A stretch of DNA of 64,000 bases from Rhodococcus sp. (in: high G+C Gram-positive bacteria) (lineage in GTDB: Bacteria; Actinomycetota; Actinomycetes; Mycobacteriales; Mycobacteriaceae), in NCBI RefSeq assembly GCF_023264675.1, contig NZ_JAHFVG010000003.1, positions 186,001 to 250,000 of the forward strand. Reading direction: 5' to 3'. The notes under the pieces are model-generated. The model did not search any database. It worked only from the letters and a program-made list of their open reading frames with translations, and had not been told where the DNA came from. Numbering within the stretch: the first letter of the stretch is position 1; the number at the start of each line of letters is the position of its first letter. A program made the position numbers and the translations under genes. Below are positions 35,830-44,677 of the stretch, in pieces.

Positions 35830-36797
35830 CGGTTCGTCCTTTCGATCTCGGATTCCATCGAACTAGGTGAAGTGACTTCGGCCTGTCCGTCCGTCAAGCG
35901 AGACAGCATGCGGATGACGTCGGGTCGCCGATCACGTGCGAGCGCGAACCCCGCGCGGGAGGACAGGACGCGGGCGATGTCCATGGCGGCGTCGATGACC
36001 TCCCCGGCAGTATTGCTCGGGGCTTGGGTCACTATCTCACCCGAAGGATCCACCACCACGGAGTCCCCGAAGTAGCAGACCGTGTCACCGTCGAGGACCT
36101 CGTCGCCACCGCGATTGGCTGCGGCCACCCACATTTGTGATTCCATTGCACGCGTGCGTAACTCAGCGGTGAACATGTGCTGGCGAGAACCCAACGAACT
36201 GACCGGTACCAGCATCACCTGCGCGCCGAGAGCCCGCGCAATCAACCAGTTCTCGGGAAACGACCGGTCGTAGCAAATCGCGCACCCGAACCGAACCCCG
36301 AACAGATCGAACACCGCCGATTCCGCTCCGGGCGTGAAGAACCGTTTCTCGTCGATTTCGACGCCCCCCATACTCACAGACGGTAGCGCCAGTTTGCGAT
36401 AGGCGGTGAACGATCCCCCGGTGGCCGACGTCCACGGCACGAGCTTGCCCGTGCGGTCGATCACGAGAAACGAGTTGTACATCGCACCGCTGGCAACGCA
36501 TTCGAAGAATCCGAAAGCAATGGCGCAGTGTAATTCTCGTGATGCAGCCCTGAAGGTTCGAACCGTCGGACCGTCGATGTCCTCGGCCCAGTACGAACGG
36601 TCTCGGCTCGTGCTCGCACCAAAGTACGGCGTCGTGGACAACTCCGGGAGAACGAGCAGGTCCACGTCGTCGCCCCGCAGGCGTATTTCCGTTACCGCTG
36701 CGCGCCCCAGGTCCACGATCGCAGCGACGTTCGCGGCGATGTCGTCGGACATGCCACCTGTCTGCACCACCGCCACGGACACAATCGGGGTGCCCAC
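35826..36797 (-). CDS. Nitrilase-superfamily carbon-nitrogen hydrolase
   Basis: A 323-residue hydrolase with the Glu-Lys-Cys triad: Glu52 (LVLPELSTTPYF), Lys135 (TAYRKLALPS) and Cys175 (GCAICYDRSFPENW). The Cys context is that of carbamoylases, ureidopropionase-like enzymes and amidases rather than true nitrilases. In the classical Rut pathway RutB, an isochorismatase-type hydrolase, follows RutA; here this enzyme is in that place and is the best candidate to hydrolyse the ring-opened ureido or amide product. GTG 36797 is three bases after the rutA-like stop. Confidence 0.88.
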   Translation of the reverse strand: MGTPIVSVAVVQTGGMSDDIAANVAAIVDLGRAAVTEIRLRGDDVDLLVLPELSTTPYFGASTSRDRSYWAEDIDGPTVRTFRAASRELHCAIAFGFFECVASGAMYNSFLVIDRTGKLVPWTSATGGSFTAYRKLALPSVSMGGVEIDEKRFFTPGAESAVFDLFGVRFGCAICYDRSFPENWLIARALGAQVMLVPVSSLGSRQHMFTAELRTRAMESQMWVAAANRGGDEVLDGDTVCYFGDSVVVDPSGEIVTQAPSNTAGEVIDAAMDIARVLSSRAGFALARDRRPDVIRMLSRLTDGQAEVTSPSSMESEIERTNR

Positions 36798-36799
36798 GG

Positions 36800-37870
36800 T
36801 CAGAACCCCACGCGAGAAGTCATCAGCGGTTGGATGAACTTGCCGAAGTCTTCGATTCCCCGCAGGAAGTCGTCGAAGACCAGCATGATTCCCTTGGTGC
36901 CGTCGATGTCGGCGATCGCGTCCAGTTGTTTGGCCACCGATTCGTACGACCCCACCAGTGTGCCCATATTGAAGTTGACCGCGCCTTCGGGGAGGACCAT
37001 GGTCTTGGAGGTCGATGCCGAGTCGGACGTCGTATCAGCGCTGGACTGATCCGCCATCCATGCAAGTGCCGTGCGGTCGGCGTTGTCGCTGTAGTTCTGC
37101 CACTTGGCCAGGGCCGACTCGTCGGTCTCGTCGGCGATCACCATGAACAAGGGCAGCGCTCCTACGTCGCGATTCGCCAGACGTACCGCCTCGTTGAGCC
37201 TCTCGATGGTGGGCGCCACCGCGGTGGGGGTATTGACACCGGTGCCGGTGACGAAGTTGTAGTCGGCATACTGCGCCGCGAATTTCATGCCCGTCCCGCT
37301 TTGACCGGCAGCCACGATGTCGATGTGTCCGTTGGTCGGCCGCGGTGAGAGTACGCAGTCATCGGTCGTGTAGAACTCACCGTTCAGGGTCGACGACCCG
37401 GTAGACCACAGTTCCCGCATGATCTGCACGTATTCCTCCGCGCGGCGGTACCGGCTACCGAAGTGATCGTCGCCCGGCCACAGGCCCATCTGGGTGTATT
37501 CCGCTGCTGCCCAACCAGTCACGATGTTCACACCAAACCGACCGGGCGCGATGGAGTCGATCGTCGCGGCCATGCGTGCCACCATGGCGGGGTGCAGGGC
37601 CAGAATGGGCGTCGACGCGAAGAGTTTGATTCTTTCGGTCACCGACGCCAGGCCCGCCATCAAGGTGAACGACTCCAGGTTGTGATCCCAGAACTCGGTG
37701 TCCCCACCGAATCCTCTCAGCTTGATCATGGACAGCGCGAAGTCGAACCCCGTTCGTTCCGCTGCTTGGACGATCTGCTTGTTCAGCTCGAACGTCGGCA
37801 TGTACTGCGGGGAGGTCTTGGAGATGAGCCAGCCATTGTTTCCGATGGGGATGAAAATTCCAATATCCAT
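36800..37870 (-). CDS. rutA: RutA-type pyrimidine oxygenase (FMN-dependent, luciferase-like)
   Basis: A 356-residue luciferase-like monooxygenase that follows E. coli RutA from memory over nearly its whole length: [88 protein letters not shown] and [17 protein letters not shown]. RutA opens the uracil ring between N3 and C4 using reduced FMN and O2. The rest of the Rut set (RutB-E, G) is absent, so the substrate may be another pyrimidine or cyclic amide. It leads an operon of five coupled genes and is divergent from the citE-like operon. Confidence 0.88.
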   Translation of the reverse strand: MDIGIFIPIGNNGWLISKTSPQYMPTFELNKQIVQAAERTGFDFALSMIKLRGFGGDTEFWDHNLESFTLMAGLASVTERIKLFASTPILALHPAMVARMAATIDSIAPGRFGVNIVTGWAAAEYTQMGLWPGDDHFGSRYRRAEEYVQIMRELWSTGSSTLNGEFYTTDDCVLSPRPTNGHIDIVAAGQSGTGMKFAAQYADYNFVTGTGVNTPTAVAPTIERLNEAVRLANRDVGALPLFMVIADETDESALAKWQNYSDNADRTALAWMADQSSADTTSDSASTSKTMVLPEGAVNFNMGTLVGSYESVAKQLDAIADIDGTKGIMLVFDDFLRGIEDFGKFIQPLMTSRVGF

Positions 37871-38059
37871 GGGGTGCTCCAGTTCTGGATATGTCGGCGT
37901 TCTCGGCTGTCGAGTGAACAGGAGTGTGCCAACGAACGGTATGATGTTCCGTGTGTCCGGGATCTCACTGTTCGCCGCTCCAGCTGCAATGTCAAGACCA
38001 GCACAACGGCATGACGCCCGACGTTGACAGGAAGTCCAGGATCAGTCCATGATGAGTAA
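37871..38059. promoter_or_regulatory. Divergent promoter region between rutA-like and citE-like operons
   Basis: This 189-base region must hold both promoters. I found no copy of the GTTCC-N7-GGAAC dyad; a loose everted form (GAAC-N8-GTTC near 37936) is not convincing. The two operons may answer to another regulator. Confidence 0.5.
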
Positions 38060-38953
38060 ATGGAACAGCATACCGACAGGCGGCACGACTGGGATATGGC
38101 AATTGCCCCGTTGTTCGTACCCGGTGACCGGCCGGATCGCATTCAGAAAGCGGCGTCACGCGGCGCGCGCCATGTGGTGATAGACCTCGAGGACGCAGTC
38201 GCCGCCGGGGAGAAGCCACGCGCACGCAAATCGGCGGTGGAGGCACTGTCGAATCGGTGGCCTGGCACTCGATACATGATCCGCGTCAACGCGTTGGACT
38301 CCGAATCGATACTCGTCGAAGATCTTCGCGCGCTCGAACCCGTGCTGAGGTACGTCGACGGCTTGATCTTGCCCAAGATCGCCTGCGCCGACGGCGTGCG
38401 GGAGATCGAAAATCTACTCGCAGGTCTGTCGGATGTGGCACCCGCGCTCGTGCCCACCATCGAGACCCCGGAGGGCGTGTATCACGCCCGGGACATCGCA
38501 CGATCGTCGAAGTCTGTCGCCACGTTGCTGTTCGGGCCGGTCGACTTGTCGGCACAGCTCGGAATCGATCTCTGCGCAGAAACGCCGGGACTTGTTCATG
38601 CGCGGTCCGCCGTCGTGTTGGCTTGTTCCAGTGCTGGGCTCGTCTCACCGCTCGACGGACCGTGGACGAACCTCGATGACGTAGGTGGACTCGAGCAGTC
38701 GTCTGCGCACGCTCGAAGCCTCGGTTTCGGTGGAAAGATCGCCATTCATCCCGACCAGGTCGGTACGATCGAAAAGTTCTTTGTCCCCACGGATGCCCAA
38801 ACGAATTGGGCGAAAGATGTACTCGCCCAATTCGACCACGCCGTGGTGGCGGGTAGCGGTGTCGCTCGGTTGCCCGACGGCACGTTCATCGATCAACCGG
38901 TCGCAGCGCGCGCTCGGCACATCCTCCAGCTAGCTGGGCGGACTCGCGCATGA
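38060..38953 (+). CDS. CitE-like beta-hydroxyacyl-CoA lyase
   Basis: A 297-residue HpcH/HpaI-fold protein of the CitE type. LFVPGDRPDRIQKAASRGA opens the domain, VVIDLEDAV carries the Mg2+ acid, PTIETPEGV and LLFGPVDLSAQLGID the remaining active-site parts. Free-standing CitE enzymes cleave citramalyl-CoA, malyl-CoA or similar thioesters to acetyl-CoA plus a 2-oxo acid. ATG 38060 is used; ATG 38096 is closer to the usual family start. It leads an operon of six coupled genes. Confidence 0.86.
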   Translation: MEQHTDRRHDWDMAIAPLFVPGDRPDRIQKAASRGARHVVIDLEDAVAAGEKPRARKSAVEALSNRWPGTRYMIRVNALDSESILVEDLRALEPVLRYVDGLILPKIACADGVREIENLLAGLSDVAPALVPTIETPEGVYHARDIARSSKSVATLLFGPVDLSAQLGIDLCAETPGLVHARSAVVLACSSAGLVSPLDGPWTNLDDVGGLEQSSAHARSLGFGGKIAIHPDQVGTIEKFFVPTDAQTNWAKDVLAQFDHAVVAGSGVARLPDGTFIDQPVAARARHILQLAGRTRA

Positions 38954-40329
38954 CGGGCGCTGCGCAGCAATCGGTCACGGAACAGTTGCTGGCCGTCGTG
39001 GGCGACCATTCGCCGGTACCGACGGCGTGGACAAAGTTGGCGGGACAAGCGTTCGCAGACACTGCTGCGGTTCTGGTGGCAGGTTCTTCGGACCCCGCCG
39101 TGGAAGCAGTCGTCGCCACGGTCGAGGAATCGACCGGAACGTCGAGGTCGATTGCGACAGGTGCCTCGATGCCCGCCCGCTCGGCATCACTCGTCGACGG
39201 AACCAGCGCTCACGCTCTCGACTACGACGACGTGGACGATTCCGTGATCGCTCATCTCAGCGCGGTACTCGTTCCAGCCCTGCTGTCAGCCGGGGTGGGC
39301 CCGGACGTGAGCGGTGCCGCATTGGTCGAGTCGTACCGATGCGGCGTGGTCGTCGATCGAAAGCTCGCGGCAGAGTTGGGTATTCGAAACCACTACGACG
39401 CCGGCTGGCACTCGAGTTCGACCATAGGAACGATCGGGGCGGCCGCGGCCGTATCTCGACTGTGGCGGCTTCCGGCGGATCGCTCACGTCATGCCCTCGG
39501 CATCGCAGCATCGTTGGCGGCAGGAACTCGTCAGAACTTCGGCAGCATGACGAAGCCGCTGCACGCCGGCCTTGCCGCCAGTAACGGTGTCTTCGCCGCT
39601 CAGCTCGCGCGAAGTGGCTTGACCAGTGACAGCGATGCGCTCGGTGGCACTCTGGGGTTCGTAGCGCTCCATCGCGGTGACGACGTGGACGCGGACACAC
39701 TCTCGGCGCCCACGAATGCGGCAGCGCTGAACGTCAAACGCTTCCCCTGCTGCTACTACACCCATTCTGCGATCGAGGCCGCGCTCGAAGTGTTCGCCCG
39801 AGGTCAAGATGCCGGTCGGATAGACAGCGTGTCGATCGCAGTACAACCAGGGTGCCTGGCGCCTCTAGTTCACCCGCGGCCCAATGACGGGTCGCAAGCG
39901 AAGTTCAGCATGCCCTACGTGATCGCTGCAGCGCTCCTCGACGGACACATCGACCTCGACTCGTTCACCGACGGCAGTGTTCGTCGCACCGGTGTAAAGC
40001 AGCTCATGACCAAAGTGTCGGTCCGAGAATCGGAATCACCGCCGCTGGGGGCGCCGGCGACAGGTGGGCCCTTCGCTGTGGTGAGTGTCCGCTACCGAGA
40101 CGGATCCTGCATCGCCAGACGGGTCGATCGCCCTGCAGGCCACGCATCCCGTCCACTCACGGACGATCAGCTTTTCGACAAATTTGTCGATTGCACGTCA
40201 TCCGCCGATCCCGGTTCTGCGCGACAGACCTATCTCGCACTCCGCGATCTAGCAAATCAACCGTCCACCCGGCAGCTGGTCGACCGATTGTGCCTGCTCT
40301 CATCGCCTCGATCGAAGGAACTGACATGA
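38950..40329 (+). CDS. MmgE/PrpD-family protein
   Basis: A 459-residue protein with the family features AFADTAAVLVAGSSDPAV, SLVDGTSAHALDYDD (active-site region), HYDAGWHSSSTIGTIGAAAA and FPCCYYTHSAIEAALE. The family includes 2-methylcitrate dehydratase, cis-aconitate decarboxylase and iminodisuccinate epimerase, so the reaction cannot be fixed. Next to CoA-transferase, MaoC and CitE, a decarboxylase or dehydratase giving a mesaconate- or itaconate-like acid would make sense. Its start overlaps the citE stop and its stop overlaps the next ATG. Confidence 0.88.
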   Translation: MTGAAQQSVTEQLLAVVGDHSPVPTAWTKLAGQAFADTAAVLVAGSSDPAVEAVVATVEESTGTSRSIATGASMPARSASLVDGTSAHALDYDDVDDSVIAHLSAVLVPALLSAGVGPDVSGAALVESYRCGVVVDRKLAAELGIRNHYDAGWHSSSTIGTIGAAAAVSRLWRLPADRSRHALGIAASLAAGTRQNFGSMTKPLHAGLAASNGVFAAQLARSGLTSDSDALGGTLGFVALHRGDDVDADTLSAPTNAAALNVKRFPCCYYTHSAIEAALEVFARGQDAGRIDSVSIAVQPGCLAPLVHPRPNDGSQAKFSMPYVIAAALLDGHIDLDSFTDGSVRRTGVKQLMTKVSVRESESPPLGAPATGGPFAVVSVRYRDGSCIARRVDRPAGHASRPLTDDQLFDKFVDCTSSADPGSARQTYLALRDLANQPSTRQLVDRLCLLSSPRSKELT

Positions 40330-41522
40330 CCGAACTACCCCTGGCCGGAATCGTCGTGGTTGCAGTCGAGCAGGCAGTCGCCGTTCCGTTCGCCACCCGC
40401 CAGCTCGCGGATCTCGGTGCCCGCGTCATCAAGATCGAGCGTCCAGGGACCGGGGACTTTGCACGAGGATACGACGACAAGGTGAGCGGTATCTCCAGTG
40501 CTTTCGTGTGGCTCAACCGTGGCAAGGAGTCGATCGAGCTCGACATCAAGTCTCGGTCCGGCCGGGCGGTACTGGACGCGCTACTGGGCAGGGCCGACAT
40601 TTTTTTGCACAACATCTCTCCGTCGGCGGCACGACGTCAGGGATTGGATTCGGCGACCCTCGCGGCACTTCATCCCACACTCATCTGCGGATCGGTGTCC
40701 GGATACGGCTCGGGGGGACCCTTGTCAGACGCGAAGGCGTACGACTTGTTGATTCAAGGCGAAGCAGGCTTGATGTCGCTCAACGGCGACAAGGACAACT
40801 TCGCGAAGGTAGGTATCTCGGTCGCCGACATCGCTGCGGGAATGTACGTGTACTCGAGCGCACTCGCTGCGCTGTTCCATCGTTCCCGCACGAACGAGGC
40901 GCTCCCCATCGACGTCTCGCTCTTCGATTCGCTGGCCGAATGGCTCAGTTACCCGATGTATTACACGAAGCACGGCGGGACTGCGCCCGAACGGATGGGT
41001 ACTTCCCATGCCACGATCGCGCCTTACGGTGGGTTCGAGACGGCCGACGGTCAGCGCATTCTGCTTGCGGTCCAAAATGATCGGGAGTGGCGCAGGTTCT
41101 GCGACGCGGTGATGGAACGAGCGGAATTTGCCATCGATCCACGTTTCGGTTCGCATGCTGCCCGGGTGGACAATCGTCTAGCTCTCGATGACGAGATTGC
41201 CAGGACTCTTCGGGAGATCGACTACGCCTCGTTGGTGAAGCGGCTCGACGCCGCCGACATCGCGTACGCACGAATGAACACGATCGATCAACTGGCCACG
41301 CACGAGCAACTCGACAGTCGCGGACGGTGGACGCCCACCGGTAGCGAGGTCGGTGACATCGACACGCTCCTCCCACCGTGGTTTCCCGAGAATCATGTTC
41401 CTCGGTTCGGCAGCATTCCGTCTTTGGGCGAGCACACCGAACAGGTACTCGACTGGATCGCCGACGACCTCGAACTCCCACCCCCGACGACGGCTACCCA
41501 GGAAAGGGCAATGAAGCCATGA
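40326..41522 (+). CDS. Class III CoA-transferase (itaconate/mesaconate type candidate)
   Basis: A 398-residue CaiB/BaiF-family enzyme with Asp140 in AYDLLIQGEAGLMSLNG, the canonical context of the catalytic residue. Third family III gene of the window, and unlike the 22222-24509 pair it stands alone. By neighbourhood it should activate the acid used by MaoC and CitE. AAGGA precedes ATG 40326 by seven bases; both ends overlap neighbours by four bases. Confidence 0.9.
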   Translation: MTELPLAGIVVVAVEQAVAVPFATRQLADLGARVIKIERPGTGDFARGYDDKVSGISSAFVWLNRGKESIELDIKSRSGRAVLDALLGRADIFLHNISPSAARRQGLDSATLAALHPTLICGSVSGYGSGGPLSDAKAYDLLIQGEAGLMSLNGDKDNFAKVGISVADIAAGMYVYSSALAALFHRSRTNEALPIDVSLFDSLAEWLSYPMYYTKHGGTAPERMGTSHATIAPYGGFETADGQRILLAVQNDREWRRFCDAVMERAEFAIDPRFGSHAARVDNRLALDDEIARTLREIDYASLVKRLDAADIAYARMNTIDQLATHEQLDSRGRWTPTGSEVGDIDTLLPPWFPENHVPRFGSIPSLGEHTEQVLDWIADDLELPPPTTATQERAMKP

Positions 41523-42025
41523 CAATTCACGCCGGATACCACGGCCGGTACTTCGAAGACTTCGTCGTCGACGACGTCTTCGAACACTCCATCGGTAGGA
41601 CCTTGTCCGAGACGGACAACACCTGGTTCACGTTGCTGACGCAGAACACAGCACCCATCCATTTCGACCACGAATACGCAAAGACGACCGAATTCGGACA
41701 GCCCCTGGTCGTTGCGACTCTGACGCTTGCCCTCGTGGCAGGGCAGAGCGTGATGGACGTATCGCAGAACGTGTTCGCCAACGTCGGCTGGGACAAAATC
41801 GTGCTGCCACATCCTGTTTTCGCCGGCGACACCATCCGTTCGCGCAGCACCGTGATGGCGGTGCGTGAATCACGATCTCGACCTCAGCTCGGACTGGTCA
41901 CCGTGCACACCGAAGGATACAACCAGCATAAGCAGGTCGTGGTGTCCTACGACCGAACCGTCCTGGTCTACAAACGCGGGTTCGGCCCCCGGTACCTCAC
42001 AGCAGAGAGCGACGCCCAACTATGA
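41519..42025 (+). CDS. MaoC-like enoyl-CoA hydratase
   Basis: A 168-residue hot-dog-fold hydratase. The active-site block reads NTAPIHFDHEYAKTTEFGQP and the C-terminal half has VGWDKIVLPHPVFAGDTIRS. Related MaoC proteins hydrate mesaconyl-CoA or itaconyl-CoA and are found with CitE lyases, as here. Product would be the beta-hydroxyacyl-CoA cleaved by the CitE protein. Coupled to both neighbours (ATGA overlaps). Confidence 0.88.
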   Translation: MTIHAGYHGRYFEDFVVDDVFEHSIGRTLSETDNTWFTLLTQNTAPIHFDHEYAKTTEFGQPLVVATLTLALVAGQSVMDVSQNVFANVGWDKIVLPHPVFAGDTIRSRSTVMAVRESRSRPQLGLVTVHTEGYNQHKQVVVSYDRTVLVYKRGFGPRYLTAESDAQL

Positions 42026-43185
42026 CGATAGATTTGTTCGAATCCGACCTCCGCAAAGACCTCCGCAGCGCGGTGGATCGTATCTGTGCCGATTATCCGG
42101 ACGACTACTGGCGCAGCATCGACAGAGACCGCCTCTATCCCGAAAAGTTCGTCGAAGCGCTCACAGAGACAGGATGTCTCGGCGCGCTGGTACCGGAAGA
42201 GTTCGGTGGACTCGGTCTCGGAATGGGCGACGCTTCGGTCATTCTGGAACAGATCAACGCGAACGGGGCCAATGCGGGACCGGTGCACGCGCAGCTGTAC
42301 ACAATGGGTGCTTTGCTGCGGCACGGCACCGATGAACAAAAGCGCAAGTATCTTCCCGATATCGCTTCGGGAGATATTCGTCTGCAGGCGTTTGCCATCA
42401 CCGAACCGACAGCCGGGTCGGACACGACGAACATCTCAACGCGCGCTGTCCGTGACGGCGACTCGTACGTCATCAACGGCCAGAAGGTGTTCATCTCGCG
42501 AGTTCAGCACAGCGATCTGATGTTGGTGCTCGCACGCACGACGCCAAAAGAGGAAGTCAAGAAAAAGTCGGACGGTCTGTCGGTGTTCCTACTCGATATG
42601 CGCGAACTCGAGGGCATCACGGCACGTCCGATCCGGACGATGGTCAACCACGAAACCAATGAGCTTTTCTTCGACAACGTTCGCGTGCCCGCGTCGTCTC
42701 TCGTCGGCGAGGAGGGGCAGGGGTTCAAACACGTCCTGGACGGCATGAATGCCGAGCGTATTCTCGTTGCGGCGGAGTGCATCGGCGATGGACGCTGGTT
42801 CATCGACAGAACCACGAAGTATGTCCGCGAGCGAGTCGTGTTCGGCCGTCCCATCGGCGCAAATCAGGGTGTGCAATTTCCCATCGCGCGAGCTCACATC
42901 AACCTCGAGTCCGCTGACCTCATGCGTTGGCGTGCGAGTGACCTGTTCGACGCAGGTCTCCCGTGTGGCGCCGAAGCCAACATGGCCAAGTTGCTTGCGT
43001 CGGAGGCGTCGTGGGAGGCCGCAAACGCGGCGCTGCAGTTCCACGGCGGTTACGGAATGACGGAGGAGTACGACATCGAACGAAAGTTCCGCGAAACTCG
43101 GCTCTATCAAATCGCTCCGATCTCAACGAACATGATCTTGTCGTATGTCGGCCAACATGTGCTCGAAATGCCCCGATCGTTCTGA
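42022..43185 (+). CDS. Acyl-CoA dehydrogenase
   Basis: A 387-residue acyl-CoA dehydrogenase: FAITEPTAGSDTTNI (FAD), GQKVFISRVQHSD, GMNAERILVAAECIGDGRWF and ALQFHGGYGMTEEYDIERKF. The usual catalytic Glu in YEGTS is replaced (YQIAPIST), so the base must be elsewhere, as in isovaleryl-type enzymes, or the reaction differs. It oxidises an acyl-CoA to the 2-enoyl form and could serve either CoA pathway of the island. The start overlaps the MaoC stop; a small ACT-like gene follows. Confidence 0.9.
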   Translation: MTIDLFESDLRKDLRSAVDRICADYPDDYWRSIDRDRLYPEKFVEALTETGCLGALVPEEFGGLGLGMGDASVILEQINANGANAGPVHAQLYTMGALLRHGTDEQKRKYLPDIASGDIRLQAFAITEPTAGSDTTNISTRAVRDGDSYVINGQKVFISRVQHSDLMLVLARTTPKEEVKKKSDGLSVFLLDMRELEGITARPIRTMVNHETNELFFDNVRVPASSLVGEEGQGFKHVLDGMNAERILVAAECIGDGRWFIDRTTKYVRERVVFGRPIGANQGVQFPIARAHINLESADLMRWRASDLFDAGLPCGAEANMAKLLASEASWEAANAALQFHGGYGMTEEYDIERKFRETRLYQIAPISTNMILSYVGQHVLEMPRSF

Positions 43186-43208
43186 GCGGGTGAGGGACTC
43201 AGGAGAGG

Positions 43209-43484
43209 ATGGAACCGGACATGCCTGGTGCGACGACTTCGTGTTTCCGAATGGGAGCCACCATGCGCGCGGACGAACCGGTCGACGCGTTGATGCGTTT
43301 GGTGAGTATTCTCCATTCGCTCCGGTTGCCGATCACCGAACTGAACTTGACCACCGGTGCGGACGAACGCCTCGAAGTCCAAGTCGAATTCGGTTGCGAG
43401 GACAGCAGTGATGCGTCACGGATCGAGAGGCGACTGGCGCGGTCGATATATATCGAGAGGGTCGAACTGGTGACGCGGGGATAG
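43209..43484 (+). CDS. Small ACT-domain-like protein
   Basis: A 91-residue protein whose last 65 residues (ALMRLVSILHSLRLPITELN... to IERVELVTRG) have the spacing and hydrophobic pattern of a single ACT domain, usually a regulatory ligand-binding module. AGGAGAGG directly precedes ATG 43209, and ATG 43221 is also possible. It is the last gene before a strong terminator, 23 bases after the acyl-CoA dehydrogenase stop. A stand-alone ACT protein could sense an amino acid or pathway metabolite; this is inference. Confidence 0.6.
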   Translation: MEPDMPGATTSCFRMGATMRADEPVDALMRLVSILHSLRLPITELNLTTGADERLEVQVEFGCEDSSDASRIERRLARSIYIERVELVTRG

Positions 43485-43488
43485 TCGA

Positions 43489-43514
43489 TCGACGGCCGCG
43501 ATACCGGCCGTCGA
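43489..43514 (+). terminator. Terminator of the citE-to-ACT operon
   Basis: TCGACGGCCG (43489-43498) pairs with CGGCCGTCGA (43505-43514) across a six-base loop, starting four bases after the ACT-like stop. Confidence 0.75.
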
Positions 43515-43941
43515 CCCGTCGTCACCGCTGTGACCGAACCCGGGGATACGCGTGCTTACCTCATGGCCGAGAACGACCAGCATCCGTCGATGCGCCGTCT
43601 GCAATGGAGAAACGTTTCAGGACAGGGATACCGGGTTCAGTTTCCTCGCCCCGGACCGAGCCGAGCTCAAATCAAGCACCGCTGTCACGATCACATCGAG
43701 AATCATGAGGACGTGGTGAGCAAAGTCCGAGTCGACCATTCTTGTCGAGTGAATTCGGACGAACTCGAGCGGAGGCGTATGTCACGCAGCCCACGGTAGC
43801 TACCCGCACTAGCGAGATCCCACGGGCACGATGGGGATTCGAGGGACTCACCTATTCGATTGCCGTCCCCCAGCGGCAGGCCGCGTAAGCCTTGGTCTGC
43901 AAGAACAGTGAACTTCATTCTCAGCGCAGTGGGCGAAGCGA
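43515..43941. other. Gap without supported gene
   Basis: Short open frames occur on both strands but none has a ribosome site plus a recognisable motif. The stretch lies between an operon terminator and gene remnants and may itself be decayed coding sequence. Confidence 0.4.
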
Positions 43942-44256
43942 TCACGGTGCAATGGTCCGCCTTGCGTTTCGTTCCCGCCCGGCCAGGACGGTGAAGAGCG
44001 CGAGAACGGGCACCATGAAGACCGCCGCATTCAGCATCATGTACGACCAACTGGTCGCGTCGACACTGAAACCCAGCAGTGTGGGCCCCGCCGCACCTCC
44101 CGCTGCGTAGGCCACGGCATACAGCCCCGGGTAGAGGCCGGTGAGGTGTGGAGCGTCTGCGGTGTCCACACGGCGATGATCGCGTTGACCGCGAAGGCTG
44201 CGTATCCGATTGCGCTGATAGTCAGTCCGACGAGTGTCAGTGCGACCGTGTGGAAC
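43942..44256 (-). pseudogene. MFS transporter remnant (C-terminal part, frameshifted)
   Basis: The minus strand reads two transmembrane-like blocks of an MFS carrier: first LVGLTISAIGYAAFAVNAII (about 44175-44240), then in another frame LTGLYPGLYAVAYAAGG and SYMMLNAAVFMVPVLALF, ending at a stop at 43942. A frameshift near 44172 separates them. The N-terminal two thirds of a carrier are missing; the homology stops near 44256, where an unrelated remnant begins on the other strand. Confidence 0.6.
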
Positions 44257-44259
44257 TAG

Positions 44260-44658
44260 GCCGACGAGGTCGAATCAGGTGACATCGTGGTCGCCGGAAA
44301 GAACTTCGGGGTGGGAAGCTCCCGCCCGGTCGCCGCGCTGTTCAACGAACTCGGCGTGGCCATGCTCGTTTCCGAGGAGTTCAATTCGCTGTTCTTCCGA
44401 AACGCCGTCAACGCTGGCCTCCCCGCCATGACGCTGCCCAACGCAACGGAACTCTTCAGCGACGGTGATACCGATACTTTCGATCTCGGATCCGGCTCGT
44501 GGTCCAACGACACCACCGGCGTCGACGGCAGCATTCCGACGCTCCCGGGTCTTCTCTTCGATATCATCGGCAGCGGAGGCGTACTTCCGCGCCTCGCCGA
44601 GCGGGGATACATAGCCGCCGAACTGGCGGCATCGTCAGATCGAGTGCAGTACAGATGA
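44260..44658 (+). pseudogene. LeuD/aconitase-swivel-like remnant lacking its N-terminus
   Basis: The frame opens directly after a TAG (44257-44259) with [19 protein letters not shown] and [19 protein letters not shown], the conserved swivel-domain block of isopropylmalate dehydratase small subunits and relatives, and continues 110 residues to a stop at 44658. The usual first 40-50 residues are missing and no ribosome site precedes the only in-frame start (GTG 44287). No large subunit lies nearby. It probably marks a deletion or rearrangement junction with the MFS remnant. Confidence 0.6.
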
Positions 44659-44677
44659 AATCGTCAGGGAGCGGAGC

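Noticed and set aside
43530-43799. Plus-strand frame of 89 residues after the ACT-like gene
   Set aside because: Lies beyond a strong terminator, no ribosome site, composition of a shadow frame.
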